Shown: positions 16,521-26,030 of the stretch, piece after piece | Layout of the letters: each line of letters opens with the position of its first letter | Position numbering within the stretch: position 1 is the stretch's first letter | Source of the DNA: Roseomonas populi | GTDB taxonomy: Bacteria; Pseudomonadota; Alphaproteobacteria; Acetobacterales; Acetobacteraceae | Reading direction: 5' to 3' | DNA length: 64,000 nucleotides | Assembly: GCF_024594815.1 (NCBI RefSeq) | Contig: NZ_JANJOU010000008.1 | Location: 124,001 to 188,000, forward strand | Program-made: the position numbers and the translations under genes | The notes under the pieces: generated by a model | Told to the model about the DNA's origin: nothing | The model's input: only the letters and a program-made list of their open reading frames with translations | The model's database searches: none

Positions 16521-17576
16521 TTGACCAGCTGTGCCGTGCCCGGGGCCGAGAACACGCCGCCCTGCCCGCCGACCCGACGCCGCGTGGCCGCCTCAATCCT
16601 TGCGGGCGCTCTCTCCGTCGCCCTCTCCTCCCCGCACGCTGCGCGGGCCCAGTCCGGCTACCCGGACCGGCCGGTTCGGCTGATCGTTCCCTTCGCGCCA
16701 GGCGGCGGGGTGGACATCGTGGCGCGCCTTCTCGCGGAGCCGATGCGCGCCGCCCTGAGCCCCAGCGGCGCCGTGCCCCTGGTGGTCGAGAACCGCGGCG
16801 GTGCGGGCGGCCAGCTTGGCGCCCAGGCGGCCGCGAAGGCGCCGGCGGACGGCTACACCCTCCTCCTCGCCTCGGCGGGGGAGATCGCGGCAGCGCCCGC
16901 CCTCTACGGCGGGAGCCTTCCCTATGATCCGGCGAAGGACCTCGTGCCGATCACCCTCGTCGTCCGGGTGCCGAATCTGCTGGTCGTCTCCAGCACCCTC
17001 CCGATCCGCAACGCGGCGGAGCTGATCGAGCGCGCGAAGCGCCAGCCGGGCGCGCTGAGCTATGCCAGCTCGGGCGTGGGCAATCTCCAGCACCTCAACG
17101 GCGAGCTGTTCAACCGGCTGGCCGGGGTGGACACGGTCCATGTCCCCTATCGCGGCACCGGCTCCACCCTGGCGGACGTCGCGGCGGGCCGGGTCAGCAT
17201 GACCTATGCCGGCGCCCCTGCCCTGCTGCCCCTGATCCGGGACGGGAAGCTGCGGCCCATCGGCGTGACCTCGCGCAACCGGGTGCCGGGCCTTCCCGAC
17301 ATCCCCGCCCTGTCTGAAACCCCGGCGCTCGCCTCCTACGAGCTGGTCAACTGGTATGGCCTTTTCGCGCCTGCAGGCACGCCGGCGCCTGTGCTGGAGC
17401 GGCTGCAGGCGGCGGCCACCCGGGCGCTCGGCGATCCCGAGCTGATCCGCAAGCTGGCGGAGCAAGGCGCCGAGGCCGCGCCGATGTCGGCCGACGCGTT
17501 CCGCGGCTTCGTCGCGGCCGAGAGCGCAAAGCTGGCTCAGCTGATCCGGGAGGCGGATATCCGCCCCGAGAACTGA
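16521..17576 (+). CDS. Bug-family solute receptor
   Basis: 352 aa using a TTG at 16521 that follows GAGGAGGA (16507-16514) by 6 nt; there is no ATG at a sensible position. A GTG at 16536 is a poorer alternative. The signal region contains PTRRRVAASILAGALSVAL and ends AARA. Hallmarks are YPDRPVRLIVPFAPGGGVD, VENRGGAGGQLGAQAAAKA, LSYASSGVGNLQHLNGE and HVPYRGTGSTLADV. It heads the operon with the MBL hydrolase (11-bp gap), Ldh-type dehydrogenase and a further Bug receptor. It is closely similar to the receptor at 11433-12425, suggesting related ligands. Confidence 0.88.
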   Translation: MTSCAVPGAENTPPCPPTRRRVAASILAGALSVALSSPHAARAQSGYPDRPVRLIVPFAPGGGVDIVARLLAEPMRAALSPSGAVPLVVENRGGAGGQLGAQAAAKAPADGYTLLLASAGEIAAAPALYGGSLPYDPAKDLVPITLVVRVPNLLVVSSTLPIRNAAELIERAKRQPGALSYASSGVGNLQHLNGELFNRLAGVDTVHVPYRGTGSTLADVAAGRVSMTYAGAPALLPLIRDGKLRPIGVTSRNRVPGLPDIPALSETPALASYELVNWYGLFAPAGTPAPVLERLQAAATRALGDPELIRKLAEQGAEAAPMSADAFRGFVAAESAKLAQLIREADIRPEN

Positions 17577-17587
17577 GGAGCACTGAG

Positions 17588-18343
17588 ATGTACAGGCTGG
17601 ATGTGCTCGTGCAGGGCTATCCCGGGAAGAGCGTGTGCCACGGCGGACTGGGCTGGAGCACCATTGCCCTGCTGCGCGGTGAGGGCCGCACCATCCTGAT
17701 CGACGTGGGCGCCTTCGGCATTCGCAAAGAGCTGGAGAAGCAGCTGGCCGCGCGCGGCGTCTCGGCCGATGCCGTGACAGACGTCGTGCTGACGCACGCG
17801 CATTACGACCACAGCGTGAACTACACGCTCTTCCCCTCGGCGACGGTGTGGATCGGCCGCACGGAACTGGAGTGGGCGCGCGATGTTCCGCCCGGCTTCA
17901 ACCCGCTGCCGGAACTCTATGTGCAGGACATGGCCCGTTCCCCGCGGGTGCGGCTGATCGAGGACGGCGCGACGTTCCTGCCCGGGCTGACCGCCGTCGC
18001 GGCGCCGGGCCATACCCCGGGCTGCCTGCTCTTCCGGCTGGACGCGGCCGAGCCGCCGGTCCTCTTCACCGGCGACGCGGCGAAGAACCGGGCGGAGCTG
18101 CTGTCGCTCCGCACCGACATGACCATGGACGCCGATGCCAGCCGCGCCTCGCTTGAAACCGTCTGGCGGCTCTGGCGGGAGGCGCCGGGCATGATCGTGG
18201 TGCCCGGGCACGACCTGTCCATGCGCCTGGATGCCGATGGCCGCCCCGAATACCTCGGCGAGCGCCGGGCGGCGATCGCCGCCTGGTTCGACGAGGACCT
18301 CTCCGTGACCACCCCCATCGACCTGACCGAGGGCCAGCCATGA
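17588..18343 (+). CDS. MBL-fold metallo-hydrolase (lactonase-like)
   Basis: 251 aa, cytoplasmic. Zinc motif H-x-H-x-D-H at 70-75 (THAHYDH), followed by the other family ligands in APGHTPG, FTGDAAKN and VPGHDLSMR. The general architecture resembles N-acyl-homoserine-lactonase-like and other small-ester or lactone hydrolases. In this operon (Bug receptor before, Ldh-type dehydrogenase overlapping by ATGA) hydrolysis of a lactone or thioester intermediate in organic-acid catabolism is the simplest reading. Quorum quenching cannot be excluded but has no contextual support. Confidence 0.85.
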   Translation: MYRLDVLVQGYPGKSVCHGGLGWSTIALLRGEGRTILIDVGAFGIRKELEKQLAARGVSADAVTDVVLTHAHYDHSVNYTLFPSATVWIGRTELEWARDVPPGFNPLPELYVQDMARSPRVRLIEDGATFLPGLTAVAAPGHTPGCLLFRLDAAEPPVLFTGDAAKNRAELLSLRTDMTMDADASRASLETVWRLWREAPGMIVVPGHDLSMRLDADGRPEYLGERRAAIAAWFDEDLSVTTPIDLTEGQP

Positions 18344-19377
18344 CCGACACCGTGATCGCGGAGGACGCGCTCCTTGCCCTCGCCACCCGTGCCCTCGTCG
18401 CCGGCGGCATGACTGAGGAGGATGCCGTGCCCACGGCCCGCATCCTCGTGCTCGCCGACCTCTTCGGCCTGCGCACCCACGGCGTGAGCCGCGTGGCGCA
18501 GTATCTCGGCCGCGTCGAGGTGGGCGGTGTCGATGCGCGCGCCCCGGTGCGCGCGACGCGCGTGGCACCCGGCCTTTCCCTGGTGGACGGCGCCAACGGC
18601 ATCGGCCCGCTGGTCGGGATGCGCGCGCTGGAAGCGGCCATGGAGTCGGCGCGCGAGGTCGGCATCGGCGCGGCCTTCGCGCGCGCCTCCAACCACTTCG
18701 GGCCGATCATGCCCTACGCGCTGATCGCGGCCGAGGAGGGCTTCGCCTCCATCATCGGCACCAATGCCACCACTACCATCGCTCCCTGGGGCGGGCGCGA
18801 CACGCGGCTGGGGAACAACCCGCTCGGGATCGGCGTGCCCACGCCGGGCGGCGACCCCATCCTGCTCGACCTCGCCATGAGCGTGGCCGCCCGCGCCAAG
18901 ATCCGCCGCGCCCTGAAGGACGGCGCCACACTGCCCGAGGGCTGGGCGACCGACGCCGAAGGCAAGCCGACCACCGACCCGGCCGCCGCGCTCGCGGGCT
19001 TCCTGCTGCCCTTCGGCGGGCACAAGGGCTATGGCCTGTCACTCATGGTGGACCTGCTGTCCGGCCTTCTCTCCGGCGCGTCCTACCTCACCCGCGTCAA
19101 GGCCTGGGACAAGGAGCCGGAGGCGCACCAGGACCTCGGGCATTTCTTCATCCTCATCGACACGAAGCGGCTGGCGCAGCCGGAGGTGCTGGCCGGGCGG
19201 ATGGAGGACTTCAAGAGCATCATCCGCTCCACCCCGGCCGCGGATGCCGCGCGTCCGGTCCGCCTGCCCGGCGACATGGAGTTCGAAGGCTTTCACCGCC
19301 AGCGCCGCGAGGGCGTTTCCATCGCCACCGAGGATTTCGCCGCGCTCGAGAAGCTGGCGGGTTCCGCGGCGGCCTGA
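18340..19377 (+). CDS. Ldh-family (malate/L-lactate/ureidoglycolate type) NAD(P) dehydrogenase
   Basis: 345 aa; the start overlaps the MBL stop as ATGA. Family motifs: SNHFGPIMPYALIAAEEG with the catalytic His, TNATTTIAPWGGRD, LGNNPLGIGVP, LLDLAMSVAARAKI, and FGGHKGYGLSLMVDLLSG. These enzymes use a fold distinct from classical MDH/LDH and oxidise 2-hydroxy acids to 2-oxo acids (malate, lactate, ureidoglycolate, sulfolactate and others). The substrate cannot be read from sequence. The operon context suggests a 2-hydroxycarboxylate released by the preceding hydrolase. Confidence 0.9.
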   Translation: MTDTVIAEDALLALATRALVAGGMTEEDAVPTARILVLADLFGLRTHGVSRVAQYLGRVEVGGVDARAPVRATRVAPGLSLVDGANGIGPLVGMRALEAAMESAREVGIGAAFARASNHFGPIMPYALIAAEEGFASIIGTNATTTIAPWGGRDTRLGNNPLGIGVPTPGGDPILLDLAMSVAARAKIRRALKDGATLPEGWATDAEGKPTTDPAAALAGFLLPFGGHKGYGLSLMVDLLSGLLSGASYLTRVKAWDKEPEAHQDLGHFFILIDTKRLAQPEVLAGRMEDFKSIIRSTPAADAARPVRLPGDMEFEGFHRQRREGVSIATEDFAALEKLAGSAAA

Positions 19378-19410
19378 CCACAAGCAGAAAAACAACACGG
19401 GAGAGAGACG

Positions 19411-20400
19411 ATGACACCCATGAGGAGGCGCAGCATCGGCCAGGCCGCCCTGGCCCTGGCCTTCGGCGGGGCCGCTGGCCGCGAGGCACGGGCGCAGGAG
19501 GGCTGGCCCTCCCGCTCCGTCACTATGATCGTGCCCTGGGCCGCGGGCGGCTCAAACGACGTGGTGGCCCGGCTGCTCTCGCCCGGGCTGCAGAAGGCCT
19601 TCGGGAAGTCCTTCGTGGTGGAGAACCGCGCGGGTGGCGGCGGCGCCGTCGGCATGGGCCAGGTCGCGCGCGCCCGGCCGGATGGGTACACGCTTCTCGT
19701 CTCCTCCGCCTCGAACCACGTCTTCAACCACTTCGTGGTTCCCGACCAGGGCTACGATCCGCGCGAGGCCCTGTCCGCCATCTGCATGATGGTCGACGTG
19801 CCGAACGCCCTGGCCGTGCATCCCTCACTCGGCGTGAGCGACGTGCAGGGGCTGCTGACGAAGATCCGGGCCACTCCCGGCGGGCTCAGCTACGCCTCGA
19901 CCGGCGTCGGCAGCAGCAACCACCTTGCCGGGGAACTGCTCCGGCTGCGTACCGGGGTGGAGCTGAACCATATCCCCTACCGGGGTGGCGGGCCGGCCCT
20001 GAGCGACCTCATCGCCGGCACCGTCCCCGTCGCCTTCCTCAATCTTCCCACCGTGATGCCGGCTGTCGAGGCTGGGCAGGTCCGCCTGCTCGGCATTGGC
20101 GGCAAGTCGCGCCTCCCGAGCCGGCCGGACACGCCGACCATCGGCGAGCAGGGCGTGGAGGGATATGAGATCCAGTCCTGGACCGGCCTCTTCACCCCAC
20201 GCGGGACGCCGAGACCGGTGATCGAGCGCGTCGCCGCACAGGTGAAGCTGCTGCTCGCGGAGCCGACGACGCACGAACGGCTGGTGGAGAGCGGCTCCGA
20301 GAACATCTGGGCCGGACCGGCTGACACGGACGCCTTCGTCCGCGCGGAGTTCGAGCGCTGGGGGCCGATCGTGAAACAGGCCGGCGTGACGAACGGCTGA
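19411..20400 (+). CDS. Bug-family solute receptor
   Basis: 329 aa, 33 bp after the dehydrogenase, with GGGAGAGAG upstream. Signal peptide with MRRRSIGQAALALAFGG, ending AREARA. Hallmarks: WPSRSVTMIVPWAAGGSND (Trp-Ala variant of the usual PFAPGG), VENRAGGGGAVGMGQVARA, LSYASTGVGSSNHLAGE and HIPYRGGGPALSDL. It is a second receptor in the same transcription unit as the one at 16521, so the operon may import two related acids or have one receptor of relaxed specificity. Confidence 0.92.
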   Translation: MTPMRRRSIGQAALALAFGGAAGREARAQEGWPSRSVTMIVPWAAGGSNDVVARLLSPGLQKAFGKSFVVENRAGGGGAVGMGQVARARPDGYTLLVSSASNHVFNHFVVPDQGYDPREALSAICMMVDVPNALAVHPSLGVSDVQGLLTKIRATPGGLSYASTGVGSSNHLAGELLRLRTGVELNHIPYRGGGPALSDLIAGTVPVAFLNLPTVMPAVEAGQVRLLGIGGKSRLPSRPDTPTIGEQGVEGYEIQSWTGLFTPRGTPRPVIERVAAQVKLLLAEPTTHERLVESGSENIWAGPADTDAFVRAEFERWGPIVKQAGVTNG

Positions 20401-20867
20401 CCGCGCAGGGCCGTGCGGGCGCTGCGCCAAGCTCCCGTGCAGGGCGGCGGCGCTGTCTTCGGCAAGAAGACTGGCCGAACATCAGTGGCTGTCGTGCCGG
20501 CAGGAGGGCTGGCCGAGTCCACGAGTGGCGCGAAGGCTAGGCGGCCAAGCTTCTGCCGGTGGTTGGGGGCGATCCAGCCCTCGATCGCCGCGCCTCGCAG
20601 CACCGTGGGCCGAGAGCGACCAGGTTTGGCTCCGCCCGGTCCTCAGGACAGGCTCTGGAAGGCAGGAACCCGCTCACCACCGGCGCCAAGCCAAGTGGCG
20701 GTGCGGCCGGGAGAGCGGTGCCGACTGCACTTCGCCCTTTCGTCACGCGAAAGCCTCGCGCAATTGTCACGGGAAGCGTTCTTGTCGGAATGGTGCGGCC
20801 CGGCTCCATTCCCGCCGCGCGAACCGGCCCGCACCGCCGCTGCCGCCGCGCCCACCGGGAGAACGCG
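20401..20867 (+). other. 467-bp gap with no recognised gene
   Basis: The stretch between the Bug gene and the small secreted protein has no frame with a ribosome-binding site or recognisable protein. TTGTCA near 20764, followed by weak AT-rich sequence, could be part of a promoter for the gene at 20868. I see no strong hairpin or terminator. Confidence 0.3.
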
Positions 20868-21371
20868 ATGATCACACGGCGCAGCACCCTCGGCCTCGCG
20901 GCCGCCCTCGCCACAGCGCCCGGCCTTGCCCGGGCGCAGGGCGGCATCGGTCTCGCCGAGCGCCGGGCCATCGCGGCCTATCGCCAGGAGAAGTACCCGG
21001 CCATCGAGGCGGGGATCCAGCAGGCCGCCGGCTTCGCCGTGCCGGTCGAGGTGGAGTGGGACCAACTCACCCTGCCGGGCGACGCCCAGTACTACGCGCG
21101 CGACGACTACTTCGGGAAGACGATCTTCGAGCCCCTGACCACCGCGCTGCGGAGCATCACCGCGGACGCGATGGGGCGCGATGCGCTGCGCGCGAAGCTT
21201 CAGCGCATCCACATCCGCTACGACGAGAAGACAGCGCCTGCCTCCAACTACCCGAACGGGCTCTCCTTCCAGGGCGGCACGCTCGGCATCAACTGGCGCC
21301 CCTACGCCAACACCGGCGACGTGACGGAGCGCACGCAGGCGATCACGGGGCTGCTCGAGAAGAACCTCTGA
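20868..21371 (+). CDS. Secreted protein of unknown function
   Basis: 167 aa from the ATG at 20868. A twin-Arg-like signal peptide (MITRRSTLGLAAALATAPGLARAQ) gives a ~143-residue mature periplasmic protein with no family I recognise. It contains an Arg/Lys-rich start, YPAIEAGIQQAAGFAVPVEVEWDQL, and a central strand-rich part ending WRPYANTGDVTERTQAI. The regular alternation and lack of low complexity suggest a real folded domain. It stands alone between the Bug operon and the convergent CoA-transferase. The lack of a clear SD and the long upstream gap make its expression unit uncertain. Confidence 0.6.
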   Translation: MITRRSTLGLAAALATAPGLARAQGGIGLAERRAIAAYRQEKYPAIEAGIQQAAGFAVPVEVEWDQLTLPGDAQYYARDDYFGKTIFEPLTTALRSITADAMGRDALRAKLQRIHIRYDEKTAPASNYPNGLSFQGGTLGINWRPYANTGDVTERTQAITGLLEKNL

Positions 21372-21494
21372 CGCGAGGCGCCGGAGCGGGCGTCATCCGT
21401 CCCGCTCCGGGCCATGAACGGCCGCGATGTCGGCCGCCGCGATCGTCCCGCTGAACCCCGCCTCCCCCGACAAGGAGGCCGATCCTGCAGCCCG

Positions 21495-23048
21495 CTATTC
21501 CGCCGCCTGCGCCGTCGCGAAGCGATCGAGCGCCGGGCGCGGCGGGCGCGCCGGAAGGCGCGCGGCCAGCCCCATCAGCCCTTCGGCAAACAGCCCTGTG
21601 TCCATCCGTCGCAGCGCGGGGGATACGCGCGGGCGAAAGCCCATCTGCCCGATCACATCCGCCTCGACATCGGCATCGGGCGCAATCTCGATCAGTTCCG
21701 GCCCGCTCTCGGCAAGCCGGAACACGGCACGCTCCGTGACGTAGAGAACCCGCTGGCCCCGGCTCCGGGCATAGGGGCCGGAGAAGGTCACCTGCTCCAC
21801 CCTCTCCACCGCCTTCGGCGCGGCGCCCGCCGTGAGCGTTCCTCCGAACACCACGGTGCCAGCCCCCTGGCTGATGTTGATGAAGCCGCCCGGCCCGACG
21901 ATGCGCCCGCCGAAGCGGGAGACGTTCACGTTCCCGGAGCTGTCGAACTCCGCGAAGGAGAGAAAGGCGAGGTCGAGGCCGCCGCCATCGTAGAAGTCGA
22001 ACTGATAGGGCTGGTCCACCTGCGCGTCGGGGCTCATCGCGGCACCCGCCTCGTTGCCGCTGGCCGGCGCGCCGCCGATATTGCCCTGCTCGTTCGTCAG
22101 GCAGATCCGGCGCAGGATTCCCTCCTCCGCCGCGACGTTGGCGATGCCGGTGGAGATACCGGAGCCGAGATTGCAGATCGCACCCTCGAAGAGTTCCATC
22201 GCGCCCCGCCGGGCGACGATGCGGCGCGGGCCGGGTGGCAGGCGGGGAACGTCTTCGAGCGCCACACGCAAATGCCCGGAATAGGCCGCGCTATCCTGGG
22301 TGCCGTAGGTCTGCCACTGCTCGGGATCGACCACCACCGCATCGACCAGGATGCCGGGAACCTTCACCATCTTCGGATGGATGGAGCCTGCGGGCACGAT
22401 GCGCTTGACTTGCACGACGACGATCCCGCCCATGCGGCGCGTGGCCTGCGCCATGCTCAGCATCTCCAACGTGACCGCCTCGTGCTCCATCGAAATGTTG
22501 CCGTCCTCATCCGCTGCCGAACCGCGCAGGAAAGCGACGTTCACCTGGTACGGCTTGTAGAAGAGGTACTCCTCCCCCTGGAACTGCACGAGTTCGACCA
22601 GGTCCTCGGCGGCGCGCGCGCTCTGTCGCCCGCCGTTCAGGCGCGGGTCCACGAAGGTGTGCAGCCCGATCTTCGTCAACAGCCCCGCCCGGCCAGCGGC
22701 CATTTCCCGCATGAGCTGCGACAAAGCCCCCTGCGGCAGGGTGTAAGCTTCGATCTCCTCGTCGAGTGCCAGGCGCGCGATGCCCGGCGAATTGACGAAG
22801 GTTCCGGAGGCCACGCGCCTCAGCAGGCCCTTCTGGGCCAAATGGCCGGCCCCGCGCGCCTTGCCATCTCCCAGCCCCACGGGGTGCACGGCCGTGATGC
22901 GGCGGGGCATGCCGGTGGCGCGGAAGCGCTCCCCGACAGCCGCCAGAAGTGCATCCGGCACGGCGTGGCCGCCGCCGGATCCGCCGATCAGCAGCGTGTC
23001 CTCATCCTGGAGAAGGGCGGCGGCCTGGGAAGCGGTGATCTGCCTCAT
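21495..23048 (-). CDS. Family I CoA-transferase (fused alpha/beta subunits)
   Basis: 517 aa from the ATG at 23048. The N-terminal alpha-type half has the CoA-binding glycine motif IGGSGGGHAVPDALLAAVGE. The beta-type half has LTNEQGNIGG with the probable catalytic Glu320 that forms the glutamyl-CoA thioester. The fused layout and length match acetate/propionate-type CoA-transferases (YdiF/Pct group). It is the last gene of a leftward run after the ABC importer (43-bp gap), so imported acids could be activated directly as CoA thioesters. The donor and acceptor are unknown. Confidence 0.87.
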   Translation of the reverse strand: MRQITASQAAALLQDEDTLLIGGSGGGHAVPDALLAAVGERFRATGMPRRITAVHPVGLGDGKARGAGHLAQKGLLRRVASGTFVNSPGIARLALDEEIEAYTLPQGALSQLMREMAAGRAGLLTKIGLHTFVDPRLNGGRQSARAAEDLVELVQFQGEEYLFYKPYQVNVAFLRGSAADEDGNISMEHEAVTLEMLSMAQATRRMGGIVVVQVKRIVPAGSIHPKMVKVPGILVDAVVVDPEQWQTYGTQDSAAYSGHLRVALEDVPRLPPGPRRIVARRGAMELFEGAICNLGSGISTGIANVAAEEGILRRICLTNEQGNIGGAPASGNEAGAAMSPDAQVDQPYQFDFYDGGGLDLAFLSFAEFDSSGNVNVSRFGGRIVGPGGFINISQGAGTVVFGGTLTAGAAPKAVERVEQVTFSGPYARSRGQRVLYVTERAVFRLAESGPELIEIAPDADVEADVIGQMGFRPRVSPALRRMDTGLFAEGLMGLAARLPARPPRPALDRFATAQAAE

Positions 23049-23091
23049 GCAGAACCCTCTCGACGGGAAGGAGGATAGAGCCCCGGGGAGC

Positions 23092-25146
23092 TCACTGCGG
23101 CATTCCCCGCGGCGGTGCGAAGGCGCCCGGGAAGTGGCAGGCCACGCGCCGGCCGGCTTCGACCTCCGCCAGGGGCGGCGCCTCCTCGCAGACCGGCTGG
23201 GCGATAGGGCAACGGCCACGGAAGACGCAGCCGGTGGGCAGCTTTAGGGTGGAGGGAGGCTCGCCGCCCAGGATCACCCGCTCCCGCCCCGGCTCCGGCA
23301 CCGCGCTGGTCAGGGCGACGGTGTAGGGATGGAGCGGCCGTGCGAAGAGGGCGACAGCCGGCCCCTCCTCCATGATGCGGCCGAGATACATCACCGCCAC
23401 CCGGTCGCAGAAGGCGCGCACGACGGCCAGGTCATGCGCGATGAACAGGTAGGAAAGGCCCAGGCGCTGCCGCAGGTCCAGCATCAGGTTCAGCACCTGC
23501 GCCTGCACGTTCACGTCCAGCGCCGAGACAGGCTCATCCGCGACCACCAGGGCTGGATCGAGCGCCAGCGCCCGGGCGATGGAGATCCGCTGACGCTGCC
23601 CCCCGGAGAACTCATGCGGGAAGCGGGCAGCCCATTCCGGCTTCAGCCCGACCGTGCCCATCAGGTCCAGCACGCGGCGGTCCGCCTCCGCGCGGTTGCC
23701 GGCGCGCCCGTGCGCCATCAGCGGCTCCGCCAGGATGTCGCGCACGCGCATTCTTGGATTGAGCGAGGCGTAGGGGTCCTGGAACACCATCTGCAACCGC
23801 GGCCGCAGCGGCCGCATCTCGGCCGGGGAGGCATGGGTGATGTCCTGTCCCTCGAAACGCACGGTGCCCGATGTCGGCTCGTGCAGGCGCGTGACCAGCC
23901 GCGCGAGGGTGGACTTGCCGCAACCGCTCTCGCCAACGATCCCCAGGCTCTCACCGCGCACCAGGCGCAGGTCCACGCCGTTCACAGCGTGCACCACGGC
24001 GCGCGGGCCGAAGAAGGAGCTGCGCGCGCCGGGGAAGTGCTTCACCAGGCCATTGGCCTCAAGCAGCAGCGGTGCATCGGCCTCCTGCTCCCGCGCGGCG
24101 GCCTCCGCCGCCACGGGCGGAGGCGGAAGGGAGCGGCCATCGGCTGTCACCCAGCAGCGGGCACGGCGGCCGGGCGCCACCTCCATCAGTGGCGGATGCT
24201 CCTGCCCGCAGCGTGAGATCCTGAAAGGGCAGCGCGCCACGAAGCGGCAGGCAGGCGGCGGATGCAAGGCATCAGGCGGCGCGCCCTCAATACTGGTGAG
24301 CCGCGTGCCCGCTGGGCTGTCCAGCCGCGGCACGGCGTTCACCAGCGCCCAGGAGTAGGGATGGCGCGGATCGGTGAGGACGGCCTCCGTCTCCGCCTCC
24401 TCGACCACCTCGCCCGCATACATCACCGCCACACGGCGGCAGACCGTGCCGATCACGCCGAGGTCGTGGCTGATCAGGATCATCGCGGTGCCGAACTCGG
24501 CGTTCAGGTTCCGCAGCAGGTCCAGGATCTGCGCCTGGACGGTCACATCGAGCGCCGTTGTCGGCTCGTCCGCGATCAGGAGGACCGGATCATTGGCGAC
24601 GCCGATCGCCAGCATCACGCGCTGCCGCATCCCGCCGGAGAACTGGTGCGGGAAGGAGGCCGCCGCGCGCTCGGGCGCCGCGACGCCCATGCGGCGCAGC
24701 AGCTCCACGGCCCGCACGCGCGCCTTTGCCGGCGTCTGCCGGCCGTGGGAGATCATATGCTCCGTCACCTGGCGAAGGATGCGGATCACGGGGTTCAGCC
24801 CGGTCATCGGATCCTGGAACACCATGGCGGCCCGGTCGCCGCGCCATGCCCGAAGCTCGGCGCCGCTCATCGCCAGAACGTCGCGGCCCTGGAAGCGCAC
24901 GGCGCCCCCGATGATGCGGGCGGGTTCCTCTAGTAGGCGCATCAGCGAGAGGGCCGTCACGCTCTTGCCTGACCCGCTCTCGCCGACGATGCCCAGCGTC
25001 TCGCCAGGGCCGACAGAGAAGGAAACGCCGTCCACGGCGCGCACCGCCCCGGCATCAGTTAGGAAGACGGTGCGGAGGTCCTCCACATCGAGTACCGGGG
25101 CGGCGGTGCTGGCCGCTTCCTCCCGCTTCGGCAGGGAACCGTCCAT
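23092..25146 (-). CDS. Dipeptide/oligopeptide-type ABC ATPase, DppD-DppF fusion
   Basis: 684 aa, starting at the ATG at 25146 that overlaps the permease stop as ATGA; an upstream open frame is only shadow sequence. Two complete nucleotide-binding domains lie in tandem. The first has Walker A GESGSGKS (~55-62), signature FSGGMRQRVMLAIG and Walker B LLIADEPTTALD. The second has GESGCGKS (~405), FSGGQRQRISIARAL and VVADEPVSALD. Each is followed by the oligopeptide/dipeptide C-terminal module with Cys-rich CRFVARCPFRISRCG and CVFRGRCPIAQPVC segments, which bind FeS or zinc in the family. One polypeptide therefore supplies both ATPases. Confidence 0.93.
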   Translation of the reverse strand: MDGSLPKREEAASTAAPVLDVEDLRTVFLTDAGAVRAVDGVSFSVGPGETLGIVGESGSGKSVTALSLMRLLEEPARIIGGAVRFQGRDVLAMSGAELRAWRGDRAAMVFQDPMTGLNPVIRILRQVTEHMISHGRQTPAKARVRAVELLRRMGVAAPERAAASFPHQFSGGMRQRVMLAIGVANDPVLLIADEPTTALDVTVQAQILDLLRNLNAEFGTAMILISHDLGVIGTVCRRVAVMYAGEVVEEAETEAVLTDPRHPYSWALVNAVPRLDSPAGTRLTSIEGAPPDALHPPPACRFVARCPFRISRCGQEHPPLMEVAPGRRARCWVTADGRSLPPPPVAAEAAAREQEADAPLLLEANGLVKHFPGARSSFFGPRAVVHAVNGVDLRLVRGESLGIVGESGCGKSTLARLVTRLHEPTSGTVRFEGQDITHASPAEMRPLRPRLQMVFQDPYASLNPRMRVRDILAEPLMAHGRAGNRAEADRRVLDLMGTVGLKPEWAARFPHEFSGGQRQRISIARALALDPALVVADEPVSALDVNVQAQVLNLMLDLRQRLGLSYLFIAHDLAVVRAFCDRVAVMYLGRIMEEGPAVALFARPLHPYTVALTSAVPEPGRERVILGGEPPSTLKLPTGCVFRGRCPIAQPVCEEAPPLAEVEAGRRVACHFPGAFAPPRGMPQ

Positions 25147-26030
25147 CAGCGCGACCTCGCCCTCGGATCCAGCCAATCGCGCAGTCCGTCGCCGCAGAAG
25201 TTGAAGCCCACGACAACCGTCAGGATGGCGAAGCCGGGGAAGGCGGCGATCCACCACTGCTCCACCAGCTCGCGCCCCTCCGCGACCATGGAGCCCCATT
25301 CCGGCGTGGGCGGGACGACGCCGAGGCCAAGGAAGGACAGGCCCGCGAAGGTGAGGATCGCGTTGCCGAGATCCAGCGTCACCAGCACGGCCAGCGGCCC
25401 CAGCGTGTTCGGCAGGATGTGGCGGCCGAGGATGCGGCTCGGCTTGAGGCCCAGCACTGTCGCCGCCTCCACGTACTCCTGCCCCCGTTGCACCAGGGCG
25501 AGGGCCCGCCCCAGCCGCGCGAACTTCGGCCACCACACGACCAGCATCGCCAGGATGGTGTTCTGCGTGCCGATGCCCAGCCCGGCCGCAATGGCCAGCG
25601 CGAGGATGATGGGCGGGAAGCAGAGCACGAGGTCTGTCAGGCGCATCAGCGCCTCGTCCCAGAAGCCGCGTGCCCAGGCGGCGACGATGCCGATCGTGGT
25701 CCCGATGGCAGCCCCCAGCAGCACCACGGTGAAGCCCGCCAGCAGCGACAGCCGCGCCCCATGCAGCAGCCGCGAGAAGACGTCCCGCCCCAGCACGTCC
25801 GTTCCGAGCCAGTGCGCCGCGCCCGGCGGCTGCAGCCGGTTCGCCACCTCCTGCGCATCCGGCGAATAGGGCGAGATCCACGGCGCCAGGAGCGCGACAA
25901 GGATCCAGAGGAGGACGACGGCCCCGCCCAGCCAGGCCGGCCCGTAGCGGCGCAGCCGGCGGCGCCAGCGCGGCCGCGGCACCGGCATGGCGGGCGGAAC
26001 GGCGAGAGGGGGGATCGTGCTCGCGCTCAC
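25146..26030 (-). CDS. ABC importer permease, DppC type
   Basis: 294 aa with a GTG start at 26030 that overlaps the upstream permease stop (GTGA). A Pro/Arg-rich cytoplasmic N-terminus is followed by ~6 TM helices. It has the OppC N-terminal motif (APWISPYSPDAQEVANRLQPP, HWLGTDVLGRDVFSRLLHGAR) and the EAA loop EAATVLGLKPSRILGRHILPN. With DppB it forms the membrane pore of a nickel/peptide/opine-type importer. Translationally coupled on both sides. Confidence 0.93.
   Translation of the reverse strand: MSASTIPPLAVPPAMPVPRPRWRRRLRRYGPAWLGGAVVLLWILVALLAPWISPYSPDAQEVANRLQPPGAAHWLGTDVLGRDVFSRLLHGARLSLLAGFTVVLLGAAIGTTIGIVAAWARGFWDEALMRLTDLVLCFPPIILALAIAAGLGIGTQNTILAMLVVWWPKFARLGRALALVQRGQEYVEAATVLGLKPSRILGRHILPNTLGPLAVLVTLDLGNAILTFAGLSFLGLGVVPPTPEWGSMVAEGRELVEQWWIAAFPGFAILTVVVGFNFCGDGLRDWLDPRARSR

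Noticed and set aside
17588-18343. Acyl-homoserine lactonase for quorum quenching
   Set aside because: The H-x-H-x-D-H motif fits many MBL hydrolases, and the operon (Bug receptor, Ldh-type dehydrogenase) favours a metabolic role.
25147-25881. N-terminal extension of the ABC ATPase fusion frame upstream of 25146
   Set aside because: The extension lies wholly inside the DppC gene in another frame; the ATGA-coupled ATG at 25146 with DppD-like N-terminus is the sensible start.
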